Source: Rummeliibacillus sp. POC4 (GTDB lineage Bacteria; Bacillota; Bacilli; Bacillales_A; Planococcaceae). Taken from it: 64,000 bases of DNA. The stretch lies in assembly GCF_003576525.1 (NCBI RefSeq), contig NZ_QWUA01000002.1, positions 1-64,000 of the forward strand. The letters run 5' to 3'. The notes under the pieces are model-generated. The model had not been told where the DNA came from. It saw only the letters and a program-made list of their open reading frames with translations, and did no database searches. The position numbers and the translations under genes are program-made. Shown here one piece after another: positions 37,557-53,002 of this stretch (the stretch's first letter is position 1; each line of letters opens with the position of its first letter).

Positions 37557-39719
37557 GTGGAAAACGATTTGCCTCAATTGTCCAATGATTTAATCGAGTG
37601 GTTTCAAAATTTTGATGATAAGATAGATAGCAAAATTCTTGGTGGTTTTGTAGTATTTGATACAGAAAATGATGATTTTCCTATACTGTTTTCAAGTAGA
37701 AGCTTTGAAACTATGACCAAATACGAAAAGCAAGAAGTAAAAGGGTTGTCCTTTTTTTCAATGATAAAAGAAGAATTACATAAAGCTATTTCAAAAACAA
37801 AACGGTTAAGCAAGGAAATGTTCATAACCACAAAAGATAATGCTATCGTTCATTGCAAAGTATTATTTCATCCACTGCAATTTAGTGGAACTTCTCGAAA
37901 GCTATATATGGCAACTTTTTATAATAGAACAGAACAAAAGAAAAATAAATTAATTTCAGATATTCAAAATTGGGTTTTAGAAAAGTATAACGATGAAGAA
38001 AACCCAGAAATAATATTACAGGGATTCTTCAAAAAAATTGAACAATACACGTCCAATAATATTACTTGTAGTGTAATGATTTATAATGAAGATGATAGTG
38101 CGAAAATATTTCTATCAGAAAGTTTTACGAACAAAACGATAAACGCATTTAACAAAGATGATATCATCCCTTATAATAAATATTTTAAAAAACTACTAAG
38201 TAAGAATTCACAATATATCATAAAAAATGTATTACTAGAACCTAATATGTACTTACCATCACATGATATATGTTCTCGATACAATAAAGCGGTTTTATTT
38301 GCATTAAAAGATGATGAAAATAAAGTAAGAGGCGTATTCATTGTTGCATGTTCTAACAAATGGCCATTAGAGAGTATTAATCTTGCACTTTTTCAACAAT
38401 TAACAACAGTGATTAGATCAATTGTTAAATATGATAGTTATCAAAAAATAATGCTTGAGCAAATTACGAAAGATCCAAACTCAGGATTATATAACCTGGC
38501 ATATTTTAAAAAGAAAGTACAAGAAAAATTTCCAGAATGTTCGAAAGGTTATGTTTGCATAATATCTCCTAAAGAATATGAAGATATAGTTAATCTTTAT
38601 GAACGTAAAGCAGGTTATGATTTATTGACTCAAATTGCGGATAGGATGAGTAGTTATAAAGAAAACAGAAACTTAGTAGTAGCTTCATTCGCTACAAACG
38701 CATTGATTGTTTTTGTTGATTTTAACTATAAGCAATATGAAAAACATGTCTTAGAACAACTTGTAGAAAGGCCATTTATAATAGATGGTTTTGAAGTTTT
38801 TGTCTCATTAAGTGTAGGGCTATCTCCAATTGAAAGTTATCAGCAACTAGATGAAAGTATTAGAAGGGCAGATCAAGCTTTTTCAAAAGCAAAGCTTGAG
38901 CCTGGAAATAATATTCAATTTTTCGATGATGAAGATAATAATAGAATTAAACACGAAAGAAGAATGTACAATTTAATCATTCATGGCATAAAAGAAAAGC
39001 AATTCATACCATATCTTCAACCAAAAGTATCTCTACAAACTAATGAAATCATTGGTTTTGAAGCATTAGCTCGGTGGCAAACGAAAACTGGTAAGATGAT
39101 TTACCCAGATCAATTCATACCACTTGCTGAAAGTACTGGGAAAATAATTGATATTGAAAATATGATTTTAGATAATGTGTTAGATTGGCTCTGTGAACGG
39201 AAAAGTAGAGGATTACCATTGTATCAAGTGTCTATTAATATATCTCCACAGCATTTTTATGAACAAGATTTTGTATGTAATCTCGTCGACAAACTAGATA
39301 TATATCGTGTGAATCCAAAATATATCAAAATAGAAATAACAGAAAGTATTGGGTTAGTCGATTTGAAAAAAGCGAGTACAATTATTAATCATTTAAAATC
39401 TTATGGATTTGCAACATCTATGGACGACTTTGGAAAAGGTTTTTCTTCTCTGAATTACTTAACTCAATTAGATTTTGCGGAGATTAAAATTGATAAAAGT
39501 TTTATTGACAATATGAATGATCCGAAAACATTTGCCATTATTCGAACCATGTTACAACTAGCGGACAATTTAAATGTTAAAGCTGTAGTTGAGGGAATCG
39601 AAGATAAAAGTCAAGTTGAAAAGCTAGGAGAAATTGGCTGTGATGTAGGTCAGGGTTATTACTTTTATAAACCTTTATCTATAGGACAAGTAAATGAAAT
39701 TTTGAACGAAATACGATAA
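37557..39719 (+). CDS. EAL-domain c-di-GMP phosphodiesterase with degenerate GGDEF domain
   Basis: A 720-residue cytoplasmic protein. A PAS-like N-terminus (about 25-125), a GAF-like region (135-290), a degenerate GGDEF domain (300-455; the signature site reads ASFATNALI at 376-384) and an EAL domain (470-720). The EAL residues for metal and substrate are present: EAL (502-504), Asn561, Glu596, DDFG (623-626), Lys644, Glu679 and Gln699. So c-di-GMP hydrolysis is likely and synthesis is not. No membrane segment is seen. GTG 37557 follows GGGGAGG. It stands between the glyA terminator and upp. Confidence 0.9.
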   Translation: MENDLPQLSNDLIEWFQNFDDKIDSKILGGFVVFDTENDDFPILFSSRSFETMTKYEKQEVKGLSFFSMIKEELHKAISKTKRLSKEMFITTKDNAIVHCKVLFHPLQFSGTSRKLYMATFYNRTEQKKNKLISDIQNWVLEKYNDEENPEIILQGFFKKIEQYTSNNITCSVMIYNEDDSAKIFLSESFTNKTINAFNKDDIIPYNKYFKKLLSKNSQYIIKNVLLEPNMYLPSHDICSRYNKAVLFALKDDENKVRGVFIVACSNKWPLESINLALFQQLTTVIRSIVKYDSYQKIMLEQITKDPNSGLYNLAYFKKKVQEKFPECSKGYVCIISPKEYEDIVNLYERKAGYDLLTQIADRMSSYKENRNLVVASFATNALIVFVDFNYKQYEKHVLEQLVERPFIIDGFEVFVSLSVGLSPIESYQQLDESIRRADQAFSKAKLEPGNNIQFFDDEDNNRIKHERRMYNLIIHGIKEKQFIPYLQPKVSLQTNEIIGFEALARWQTKTGKMIYPDQFIPLAESTGKIIDIENMILDNVLDWLCERKSRGLPLYQVSINISPQHFYEQDFVCNLVDKLDIYRVNPKYIKIEITESIGLVDLKKASTIINHLKSYGFATSMDDFGKGFSSLNYLTQLDFAEIKIDKSFIDNMNDPKTFAIIRTMLQLADNLNVKAVVEGIEDKSQVEKLGEIGCDVGQGYYFYKPLSIGQVNEILNEIR

Positions 39720-39782
39720 TTTCAAAAAAATACATAAGAATGAATCTTTTCTGTTATAATAAGCAAGATAAATATTAAATAG

Positions 39783-40424
<642 letters not shown>

Positions 40425-40448
40425 TGAATAATATAGGTGGTGCTTCGG

Positions 40449-41573
40449 TTGTCTAAAAAGTGGAAAGTAATGACAGTATTCGGTACGCGTCCAGAAGCGA
40501 TTAAAATGGCTCCGCTCGTATTAGAGCTGAAAAAGCATTCGGACGAAATTCAAACAATAGTAACCGTAACAGCTCAACATCGACAAATGTTAGACCAAGT
40601 TCTAGACACATTTAAGATCACACCTGATTATGATTTGAACATCATGAAGAATCGACAAACGCTTCTAGATGTCACTACTAGAGGTCTTGAAGGACTTGAT
40701 GAGGTTATGAAAGAAGCGAAGCCAGACATCGTACTTGTTCACGGTGATACAACTACAACATTTGTAGCGAGCTTAGCTGCATTTTATAACCAAATTGCTA
40801 TTGGACATGTAGAAGCTGGGTTAAGAACGGGTAACAAGTATTCTCCGTTTCCAGAAGAGATGAACCGTCAGCTTACAGGAACGATGGCAGACATTCATTT
40901 TGCGCCTACTGAACAAGCAAAACAAAATTTGCTGATTGAAAATAAAAAAGAAAATAGTATTGTAGTAACCGGGAATACAGCTATTGATGCTCTGAAAACG
41001 ACAGTTAGCGATCATTATGATCATCCTGTATTAAAACAATTAGGACAAGATCGTATGATTCTATTAACTGCTCATCGTCGAGAAAACTTAGGTGAACCTA
41101 TGCGCCATATGTTTAAGGCTATTAAACGTTTGTTAACAGAATTCAATGATGTTCAAGTTGTATATCCCGTGCACTTAAATCCAGTTGTTCGAGAAATTGC
41201 TAACGAAATTTTGGGGGATGAACCAAAAGTACATTTGATTGAACCACTTGAAGTATTTGATTTTCATAATTTTGCTTCAAGATCTTTTATGATTTTAACA
41301 GATTCAGGTGGTGTTCAAGAAGAGGCACCTTCTCTCGGTAAACCAGTACTTGTATTAAGAGATACCACGGAAAGACCAGAAGGTATTAAAGCAGGTACAT
41401 TAAAATTAGCAGGAACAAATGAGGATACAATATATCATTTGGCAAAAGAATTGTTAACCAATCATCATGAATATGAAAGAATGGCGCATGCATCCAATCC
41501 TTACGGCGATGGACATGCTTCTGAAAGAATAGTAGAATCATTACTCTCATTTTTATCAACAAATAGTTTGTAA
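40449..41573 (+). CDS. mnaA: UDP-N-acetylglucosamine 2-epimerase
   Basis: A non-hydrolysing epimerase of about 374 residues that converts UDP-GlcNAc to UDP-ManNAc for teichoic acid linkage or capsule. VMTVFGTRPEAIKMAPL, HVEAGLRTG, LLTAHRRENLG and TDSGGVQEEAPSLGKP are conserved. TTG 40449 is chosen because AGGTGG (40435-40440) overlaps the alternative GTG 40437. It is followed by a strong terminator. Confidence 0.93.
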   Translation: MSKKWKVMTVFGTRPEAIKMAPLVLELKKHSDEIQTIVTVTAQHRQMLDQVLDTFKITPDYDLNIMKNRQTLLDVTTRGLEGLDEVMKEAKPDIVLVHGDTTTTFVASLAAFYNQIAIGHVEAGLRTGNKYSPFPEEMNRQLTGTMADIHFAPTEQAKQNLLIENKKENSIVVTGNTAIDALKTTVSDHYDHPVLKQLGQDRMILLTAHRRENLGEPMRHMFKAIKRLLTEFNDVQVVYPVHLNPVVREIANEILGDEPKVHLIEPLEVFDFHNFASRSFMILTDSGGVQEEAPSLGKPVLVLRDTTERPEGIKAGTLKLAGTNEDTIYHLAKELLTNHHEYERMAHASNPYGDGHASERIVESLLSFLSTNSL

Positions 41574-41579
41574 TAATAT

Positions 41580-41615
41580 CCCCACAAATTATTCCATTTA
41601 ATTTGTGGGGTTTTT
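41580..41615 (+). terminator. Terminator after mnaA
   Basis: CCCCACAAATTA - TTCCATT - TAATTTGTGGGG followed by TTTTTA. Confidence 0.92.
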
Positions 41616-41716
41616 ATAATATTCTAAAAACAGATACAAAATTGAAATATTTTGTTCAAAATTTGTCTACAATTTGACAAAGTAATATTGCTTGTGAAGT
41701 TTTTCACTCTAACCAA

Positions 41717-41745
41717 TTGACATGAAATATTCACTATTGTATGCT
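41717..41745 (+). promoter_or_regulatory. SigA promoter of the atp operon
   Basis: TTGACA (41717-41722), 17-base spacer, TATGCT (41740-41745). The predicted start near 41752 gives a leader of about 314 bases before atpI. Confidence 0.78.
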
Positions 41746-41751
41746 TACAAA

Positions 41752-42065
41752 GGGTAAGAATGATAAGGGTTTCATGCTCAAAAATCATAATGGAAACTCT
41801 TTAGATACCAAGTTTCTACTAATTTTACAGTTAAAACTATTTTCTGTAAAATTTTAGCGGTTTTTGTACGTCTATTAGATGTCCTTATGAGGCGGTGGTT
41901 TATCATAAAAGCTTATCTCTCACCATTTGGATCCGATTCAACTCAAATGTGAGTTTAAACGGCTTCCACCCCAGTGTAGTTTTACACTACTTATCAGACA
42001 TCCATTCGGTGGTCAGCTATACTTCCATCATTCGAAGAAAATAAGATTCAGGAGATTAAAGACCA
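41752..42065 (+). other. Long leader of the atp operon with a perfect inverted repeat
   Basis: The leader contains AATTTTACAG (41821-41830) and CTGTAAAATT (41844-41853), a perfect 10-bp pair with a 13-base loop, and further down AGTGTA/TACACT. Nine bases after the first pair comes TTTTT (41862-41866 region). No leader peptide with a clear ribosome site was found. Confidence 0.5.
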
Positions 42066-42437
42066 ATGCTAGAATTGCATCAAATTTTTGCTATGCAGAA
42101 GAAAGCCTTCTTTTTTTTGCTTGCATTTTTTGCGTTAGGCTGGGGATTTACATCATTCAAAACTGTATTTGCTGGTCTCGCAGTAGGTGTGCTTTTTGGT
42201 CAATATAACTTTTGGATTCTCGTCCGAAGAATGGAACGCTTTGACCGAGCATTAAGTGAAGGGAAAAAAGCACCGTCTCTAGGGATGGGCTTACGCTTTG
42301 CATCTGGTGTTGCAGCTGCCGCAGTAGCGATTACTTGGCCAAAGTATTTTCACTTAGTGAGTGTGGTCATTGGGCTAATGATTCCGTACGTTCTGCTTTT
42401 AGTAGACAGGATCGTATTTCATGTAAAAAACCAATAA
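42066..42437 (+). CDS. atpI: ATP synthase protein I
   Basis: A 123-residue membrane protein with four hydrophobic segments, the first gene of the atp operon. AtpI assists assembly of the c-ring and may affect Mg uptake. VLFGQYNFWILVRRMERF and the position before atpB identify it, since sequence conservation in this family is low. It starts at ATG 42066 behind AGGAGATTAA. Confidence 0.82.
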   Translation: MLELHQIFAMQKKAFFFLLAFFALGWGFTSFKTVFAGLAVGVLFGQYNFWILVRRMERFDRALSEGKKAPSLGMGLRFASGVAAAAVAITWPKYFHLVSVVIGLMIPYVLLLVDRIVFHVKNQ

Positions 42438-42453
42438 GCACATTTGAAAGTGA

Positions 42454-43179
<726 letters not shown>

Positions 43180-43237
43180 GTATAAATTGTTTAGCAGTAG
43201 CATTAGCTAAACAGCTGACAACCACAAAAAAATATAA

Positions 43238-43474
<237 letters not shown>

Positions 43475-43498
43475 TCGTCTTTAATTGTTTTATGAAAT

Positions 43499-43532
43499 GG
43501 CGAAGAAAATTTCATCTAAGGAATACTTCGCC
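43499..43532 (+). promoter_or_regulatory. Intercistronic hairpin between atpE and atpF
   Basis: GGCGAAG (43499-43505) pairs with CTTCGCC (43526-43532) in a 168-base gap; the following TTTCCTTA is not a proper T-run. It may stabilise the atpE message or partly terminate, which would fit the high copy number of subunit c. Confidence 0.55.
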
Positions 43533-43642
43533 TTTCCTTATGCCTATAATTGAAGGGCAAAATTCCTTTAGAATTTACATCTTACTAAGATTCCAATCAT
43601 AAATGATTTGAACTCTAAGCTCTTGAAGGGAGTGAAACAATC

Positions 43643-44167
43643 GTGTTTTTAGACTATCTATCACTAGGTGAAGCAGCTCATGTTGGCGTGAACTGGGGAG
43701 ATATCCTGGTTACATTAATAGTTTTCATCGTCCTAATGCTTCTTTTGAAAAAATTCGCATGGGGTCCATTGATGGGAATTATGCAACAACGTGAAGAACA
43801 AGTTGCTGGTGACTTAGACGCAGCTGAAAAAAGCCGTCAAGAAACTAAACAATTATTAGAAGAACAACGTAGCCTTCTTAAAGAAGCTCGTGTAGAAGCG
43901 CAAGCGATTGTTGAAAACGCTAAGAAACAAGCAGATCTTCAAAAAGAAGAGATTGTTTCAGCTGCTCGTAATGAAGCAGTGCGTTTACAAGAATCAGCAA
44001 AACGTGACATCGAGACTGAAAAAGAAAAAGCAATCGCCGCTGTTCGCGAAGAAGTGGTTTCACTTTCTGTCCTTGCAGCATCTAAAGTACTTAATAAAGA
44101 AGTCTCAGAAGAAGATAATCGTTCTCTAATTGAAGAAACGATTGCGAAGGCAGGGGAAAATCGATGA
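43643..44167 (+). CDS. atpF: ATP synthase subunit b
   Basis: A 174-residue peripheral stalk subunit: one N-terminal membrane helix (about 20-40) and a long charged coiled coil. [25 protein letters not shown] has been split here by the reading limit as [11 protein letters not shown] and [12 protein letters not shown] 43643 follows GAAGGGAGTG. Its stop overlaps atpH by four bases (ATGA). Confidence 0.93.
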   Translation: MFLDYLSLGEAAHVGVNWGDILVTLIVFIVLMLLLKKFAWGPLMGIMQQREEQVAGDLDAAEKSRQETKQLLEEQRSLLKEARVEAQAIVENAKKQADLQKEEIVSAARNEAVRLQESAKRDIETEKEKAIAAVREEVVSLSVLAASKVLNKEVSEEDNRSLIEETIAKAGENR

Positions 44168-44700
44168 GTCAATCGACTGCAGCGAATCGCTATGCTAAAG
44201 CTTTGTTTCAATTAGCACAAGAACATAATCTTCTAAATGAAGTAACAGAAGATTTACGTGAAGTAAAAATCGCATTTGAAGAAAACCAAGAACTATTTAA
44301 GTTACTTGATTCTCCAAAAATCGATGCAGAACAAAAGAAAGCAAACCTTTCTGAATTGTTCGCTTCTGTACAACCAATCATTGTGAATGCATTAAAACTT
44401 TTAGTTGATAAAAAACGCATTCATGAAGTAGTTAATGTAATTGATGCATTCGTTACTCAAGCTAACAATGCTCAAGGTGTTGCAGATGCAATTGTTTTCT
44501 CAACACGTGCACTAACAGAAGATGAAACACAACGCATTTCTACTGTATTTGCTCAAAAAGTAGGAAAAAATGCGCTTCATATTACAAACGAAATCGATGC
44601 AACACTACTTGGTGGAATTCGAGTTCAAATCGGAAACCAAATTTACGATAACTCAGTCGCAACAAAACTTGCTGGCTTACAACGTGAATTGATCGGTTAA
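44164..44700 (+). CDS. atpH: ATP synthase subunit delta
   Basis: A 178-residue stalk subunit linking b to F1. [13 protein letters not shown] at the N-terminus, and [18 protein letters not shown] near the C-terminus are diagnostic. The ATG overlaps the atpF stop, which points to translational coupling. Confidence 0.94.
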   Translation: MSQSTAANRYAKALFQLAQEHNLLNEVTEDLREVKIAFEENQELFKLLDSPKIDAEQKKANLSELFASVQPIIVNALKLLVDKKRIHEVVNVIDAFVTQANNAQGVADAIVFSTRALTEDETQRISTVFAQKVGKNALHITNEIDATLLGGIRVQIGNQIYDNSVATKLAGLQRELIG

Positions 44701-44716
44701 TCCAATAATCATTTGA

Positions 44717-46249
<1,533 letters not shown>

Positions 46250-46285
46250 GATTGCATAAATGTGAATTTTAAAATAAAACGGTAA

Positions 46286-47161
<876 letters not shown>

Positions 47162-47196
47162 GCCACTCCCTAACCTTTCTGTAATTAGTTTGATAG

Positions 47197-48627
<1,431 letters not shown>

Positions 48628-48633
48628 TACTAG

Positions 48634-49056
<423 letters not shown>

Positions 49057-49072
49057 GTAATAGATGAATTTT

Positions 49073-49107
49073 AAAGCGAGCAGAATTTTATTTCTGCTCG
49101 CTTTTTT
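49073..49107 (+). terminator. Terminator after atpC
   Basis: AAAGCGAGCAGAA - TTTTAT - TTCTGCTCGCTTT followed by TTT. It closes the atp operon; the DUF1146 gene starts 23 bases later. Confidence 0.9.
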
Positions 49108-49129
49108 AAAAGAAAAAAGGGAGGACTCT

Positions 49130-49375
49130 ATGGATTCAATAACAGCTTCTTTAGGACAAAATGCGTTAATTGGAATTTGTTCGCATATTTTCTTTATTGC
49201 AATAACATTTTATGCATTACAAGCAATCATGTATGAAAAAGTTTTTAAGAAAAATCATGTCTTTCAAATTCAGCTACTGTTAATTTTAGTAAGTATTGCT
49301 ATCGGATCAACTGTGTCGAATTTCTTTATTGCCATTTCAACGTGGTCTAAACAATTACCATATTTATTTAATTAA
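49130..49375 (+). CDS. YwzB-like DUF1146 membrane protein
   Basis: An 81-residue protein with two hydrophobic segments (about 14-33 and 47-68) and the conserved ending IGSTVSNFFI and WSKQLPYLF. It corresponds to the DUF1146 gene (ywzB) located between atpC and murAA in B. subtilis. ATG 49130 follows AAAGGGAGGA; an upstream frame from 49064 runs through the terminator. Function is unknown. Confidence 0.82.
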   Translation: MDSITASLGQNALIGICSHIFFIAITFYALQAIMYEKVFKKNHVFQIQLLLILVSIAIGSTVSNFFIAISTWSKQLPYLFN

Positions 49376-49818
49376 ATGTATTCTGTATGCAAAAGAAATA
49401 ATGGCACAAACTTATTGTAGAAATTATTTCAGTATTAATCCATTTTATATTACAATAAAGTTATGTGCGTTTTTTGGTCGCATTATGTGTTTACATTATT
49501 CCTTTTGCATATAGAGTAACTAATTACCCAGGAAATATTTTGTTGAAACATGTTTAAATTTCTCAAGTATTGTTTTTCTTTAAGCGCAAATGGAAATTTA
49601 TTAACACACTTCTAGTTTTTTAACGTAATATAGTATTACTATAGTTATTTATTTGTAGAAATCTAAAATAGTGTAATCGGTTCTTGTCAACAACATGAAA
49701 AAAAGGTATTATGAAAGTTGCTTTGTTACTAATTATTTACATTGAACAACTTAAAAAAAGAATTTTATGAGCTGAAATATAAGAAAGTTTATTTAGAATA
49801 AGTTCGGAGGGACATATT
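49376..49818. other. Intergenic region upstream of murAA
   Basis: About 440 AT-rich bases without a credible ORF. The only clear signal is the promoter at 49684-49712, which leaves a leader of about 100 bases. Confidence 0.55.
49684..49712 (+). promoter_or_regulatory. SigA promoter of murAA
   Basis: TTGTCA (49684-49689), 17-base spacer, TATTAT (49707-49712). Confidence 0.7.
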
Positions 49819-51117
49819 GTGGAGAAAATTGTTGTAAAAGGCGGCAAGGTTTTACACGGAAATGTAAAAGTAGAAGGAGCAAAAAATGCAGTTCTACCAA
49901 TACTTGCAGCATCATTATTAGCATCTGAAGGAAAAAATATTATAAATAATGTACCGAACTTGGCAGACGTTTATACAATCGATGAGGTATTAAAAAGCTT
50001 AAATGTGGACCTTTCGTTTTCAAGCGCTGAAAATATTGTCGAAATCGACGCATCTGGACAGATTTCGTCAGAAGCTCAATTTGAATATGTACGTAAAATG
50101 CGTGCATCTATTTTAGTAATGGGACCACTTTTAGCACGTAATGGTTATGCACGTGTTGCAATGCCAGGTGGATGTGCAATTGGTTCACGACCAATTGATA
50201 TTCATTTGAAAGGCTTTGAGTTAATGGGAGCGAAAATTTCTACAGGACATGGATATGTAGAAGCTTCAACAGAAGGCCGCTTAAAAGGTGCTAAAATTTA
50301 TCTCGACTTTCCTAGTGTAGGTGCTACTGAGAATATTCTTACTGGTGCAGCATTAGCAGAAGGCACAACAATCATTGAAAATGCCGCAAAAGAACCTGAA
50401 ATAGTGGATTTAGCAAACTTTATCAATGAAATGGGTGGTAAAGTAGTTGGTGCTGGAACAGATACGATTCGTATTGAAGGTGTCGAAAAATTACATGGTA
50501 CAACACACTCAATTATCCCTGATCGAATCGAAGCTGGAACATTTATGATTGCTGCAGCGATTACAGGTGGCGATGTATTAATCGAAAATGCAGTTCCTGA
50601 GCATTTAACTGCGCTTGTTTCAAAAATGCGCGAAATGGGCGTCGAAATTGAAGAAGAAGCTGAAGGTTTACGTATCCGTGCAACTCATCCTTTGAAAGCA
50701 GTAGATATTAAAACTATGCCTCATCCTGGATTCCCTACAGATATGCAATCACAAATGATGGCACTAATGCTAGTAGCACAAGGTGCAAGCGTCATTACAG
50801 AAACTGTTTTTGAAAATCGATTTATGCATGTTGAAGAATTCCGTCGTATGAATGCAAATGCGAAAATTGACGGACGTTCTGTTATTATTGATGGACCATG
50901 TAAGTTACAAGGTGCCGAAGTTGCGGCAACCGACTTACGTGCAGCTGCTGCATTAATTCTCGCTGGATTAGTTGCAGAAGGCGTTACACGTGTTTCAGAG
51001 CTAAGACATTTAGATCGTGGATATGTTAATTTCCACAAAAAGCTAGCTTCACTAGGTGCAGAAATTGAACGAATTTCATCAGAAGAAGTATTTGAAAAAG
51101 AACTTCAAACAAACTGA
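49819..51117 (+). CDS. murAA: UDP-N-acetylglucosamine 1-carboxyvinyltransferase MurAA
   Basis: A 432-residue MurA. Lys22-Asn23 in GAKNAVLP and the PEP/fosfomycin cysteine Cys119 in [13 protein letters not shown] are intact. The position after the atp operon and before spoIID matches the essential murAA of B. subtilis. It is a paralogue of the gene at 22711, with both full length and with all visible catalytic residues. GTG 49819 follows CGGAGGG. Confidence 0.94.
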   Translation: MEKIVVKGGKVLHGNVKVEGAKNAVLPILAASLLASEGKNIINNVPNLADVYTIDEVLKSLNVDLSFSSAENIVEIDASGQISSEAQFEYVRKMRASILVMGPLLARNGYARVAMPGGCAIGSRPIDIHLKGFELMGAKISTGHGYVEASTEGRLKGAKIYLDFPSVGATENILTGAALAEGTTIIENAAKEPEIVDLANFINEMGGKVVGAGTDTIRIEGVEKLHGTTHSIIPDRIEAGTFMIAAAITGGDVLIENAVPEHLTALVSKMREMGVEIEEEAEGLRIRATHPLKAVDIKTMPHPGFPTDMQSQMMALMLVAQGASVITETVFENRFMHVEEFRRMNANAKIDGRSVIIDGPCKLQGAEVAATDLRAAAALILAGLVAEGVTRVSELRHLDRGYVNFHKKLASLGAEIERISSEEVFEKELQTN

Positions 51118-51134
51118 TTTTTCGTTAATATGGG

Positions 51135-51168
51135 ACCCACTACATACATATGCATGTAGTGGGTTTTT
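51135..51168 (+). terminator. Terminator after murAA
   Basis: ACCCACTACAT (51135-51145) pairs with ATGTAGTGGGT (51154-51164), then TTTTT. Confidence 0.92.
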
Positions 51169-51235
51169 ATATGCTTAAAAAGAAAATCTTTTCAAAAAAA
51201 TCATAAAAAGCAATGCAATCTCATATTCATAGATT

Positions 51236-52249
51236 ATGAAAAAAATACATCTCTATATTCTACTTATTATCGCCGTTTTATTCATATTGCCAACTTTTTT
51301 AAACAAGGACAAGGAGACCAAATCCATTCCATCCTCAGAAGCTGCAGGAAAACAGACTCAGGGGAAGGAAAATACAGTAAAGGACGATGAATGTAATATT
51401 CAAATTCAGATTCAAGGAAAAAAAGAAACGTATTCACTTGAAGAGTACCTAGTAGGGGTTTTAGCTGCAGAAATGCCTGCTTCTTTCCCTCTTGAAGCCT
51501 TAAAGGCACAAGCTATCGCCTCCCGAACGTTCGCTTTAAAACGTACCAATTTTGGTGAAAATGCGATAGAGCCAAATGTATCAGCTCAAGCATTTGCCAA
51601 CAAAGAGCAAAGAAAAAAGGGCTGGGGAAAAACTTTTAAGAAAAATGAAAAGAAAATAAGAAAAGCAGTAAAAGAAACAAAAGGACAAGTATTAGTTTAT
51701 GAAGATGAACTAATTACAGCTATGTTCTTTTCAACAAGTAATGGACAAACAGAAAGTGCAAAAAGTTATAGTGGTCACGCCATTCCTTATCTTCAATCGG
51801 TCTCTGTTCCTACAAATGAAAAAGAATCACCAAGATATCACACAACTTATAATTTCACACTTCAACAATGGAATGCAGCCTTCAATGAGACATGGACAAA
51901 ATCACAAATACAAAATATGAAAATCTCTCATAATAGTTCTGGAAGAGTTGAAACCATTAAATCTGGAGACTATAAGTGGTCTGGTAGAGAAGTACGCCAA
52001 AAACTGCAATTAGCGTCAACAGACTTCACGATTAAATGGAATACGGACAAAAATACGATTCAAGTAAAAACAACCGGATACGGCCACGGAGTAGGGATGA
52101 GTCAATATGGTGCCAAGGCACTCGCAGAAAAGGGGGCAGGTGTAAAAGAGATCCTTCATCATTTCTATCAACACGTAAAAATAGAAAAACTAAAAAAATC
52201 TTCTTCTCTATGTTTAAACTCTCAAGCTATTGACAACAATAGCAAATGA
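51236..52249 (+). CDS. spoIID: Stage II sporulation protein D SpoIID
   Basis: A 337-residue lytic transglycosylase of the engulfment complex DMP, acting on septal peptidoglycan from the mother cell. One N-terminal membrane anchor (about 5-21), the catalytic Glu79 in LAAEMPASF, the AQAIASRTFA stretch and the C-terminal YGHGVGMSQYGA are diagnostic. No usable Shine-Dalgarno precedes ATG 51236, and no later ATG keeps the anchor, so initiation is unusual. It would normally be under SigE. spoIIQ follows and begins just past the stop. Confidence 0.93.
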   Translation: MKKIHLYILLIIAVLFILPTFLNKDKETKSIPSSEAAGKQTQGKENTVKDDECNIQIQIQGKKETYSLEEYLVGVLAAEMPASFPLEALKAQAIASRTFALKRTNFGENAIEPNVSAQAFANKEQRKKGWGKTFKKNEKKIRKAVKETKGQVLVYEDELITAMFFSTSNGQTESAKSYSGHAIPYLQSVSVPTNEKESPRYHTTYNFTLQQWNAAFNETWTKSQIQNMKISHNSSGRVETIKSGDYKWSGREVRQKLQLASTDFTIKWNTDKNTIQVKTTGYGHGVGMSQYGAKALAEKGAGVKEILHHFYQHVKIEKLKKSSSLCLNSQAIDNNSK

Positions 52250-52259
52250 GGTGATGAAA

Positions 52260-52919
52260 ATGAGAGAGGAAAATAAGAATAAACCTACTCCAAAAAAAGG
52301 AAATGTTACAAAACAGCGCTGGTTTTGGCCGGTAATTTACGCAAGCTTTTCGATTCTACTAGTCGCAGGTGTTTGGGGTTATTCGGCATTAACGAACTCT
52401 TCAAATGAGACAGGCACTAAGAAAATAACAGTTTCAAAAGAAGAGACTCCATCTGTAGAGACAAACGCAAAAGCCGAATCTATGAAGTATCCATTTAAAG
52501 AAGCACTCTTAAAAGATGCAAAAGTAATTCAGGACTACTACGATGTTGAGGCAAGTGAAGAATCTAGAGAAGGTGCCCTACTTGTATTTAACCAAACGTT
52601 TACAACAAGTGATGGTATTGCCATCTCAGTTAACGGTGAGGGCTTCGATGTTCTTGCTGCACTTAGCGGAACAGTAGAAGAAGTAAAAGACGACTCGTTT
52701 ATTGGAAATGAAGTTACAATATCTCATTCTAATGGTATGACTACAAAGTACAGTTCTGTTGGTGATATCAAAGTTAAAAAAGGGGATAAAGTAGAACAAG
52801 GACAAACACTTGGTAAAGCAATTTCCAACGAATACAATCCAACTGCTGGAACACATCTTTACTTTGAAGTAATGCAAGAAGGTAAACTTATCAATCCAAA
52901 AAGCTTACTTGCTTTTTAG
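52260..52919 (+). CDS. spoIIQ: Stage II sporulation protein Q SpoIIQ
   Basis: A protein of about 220 residues made in the forespore that binds SpoIIIAH across the engulfment gap. One membrane segment (about 25-45) is followed by a LytM/M23 fold. The final motif reads THLYFEV where active M23 enzymes have HxH, so it is probably catalytically dead, as in B. subtilis SpoIIQ. ATG 52260 is chosen with GAGGTG (52248-52253) at 6-base spacing. It follows spoIID by ten bases. Confidence 0.92.
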   Translation: MREENKNKPTPKKGNVTKQRWFWPVIYASFSILLVAGVWGYSALTNSSNETGTKKITVSKEETPSVETNAKAESMKYPFKEALLKDAKVIQDYYDVEASEESREGALLVFNQTFTTSDGIAISVNGEGFDVLAALSGTVEEVKDDSFIGNEVTISHSNGMTTKYSSVGDIKVKKGDKVEQGQTLGKAISNEYNPTAGTHLYFEVMQEGKLINPKSLLAF

Positions 52920-53002
52920 ATAATTCTGACGACTAGGTTCTAAGTATAAGGTTTTAGACATAAGGTGAAGAAACGTTCGTACATTGTGGAAAGGAAGAGA
53001 AT

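Noticed and set aside
41927-42208. ORF upstream of and overlapping atpI
   Set aside because: It runs in another frame through atpI and has no ribosome site.
52978-52985. SigE -10 box (CGTACATT) for spoIIID
   Set aside because: The start it implies would fall inside the Shine-Dalgarno, and no good -35 element was found.
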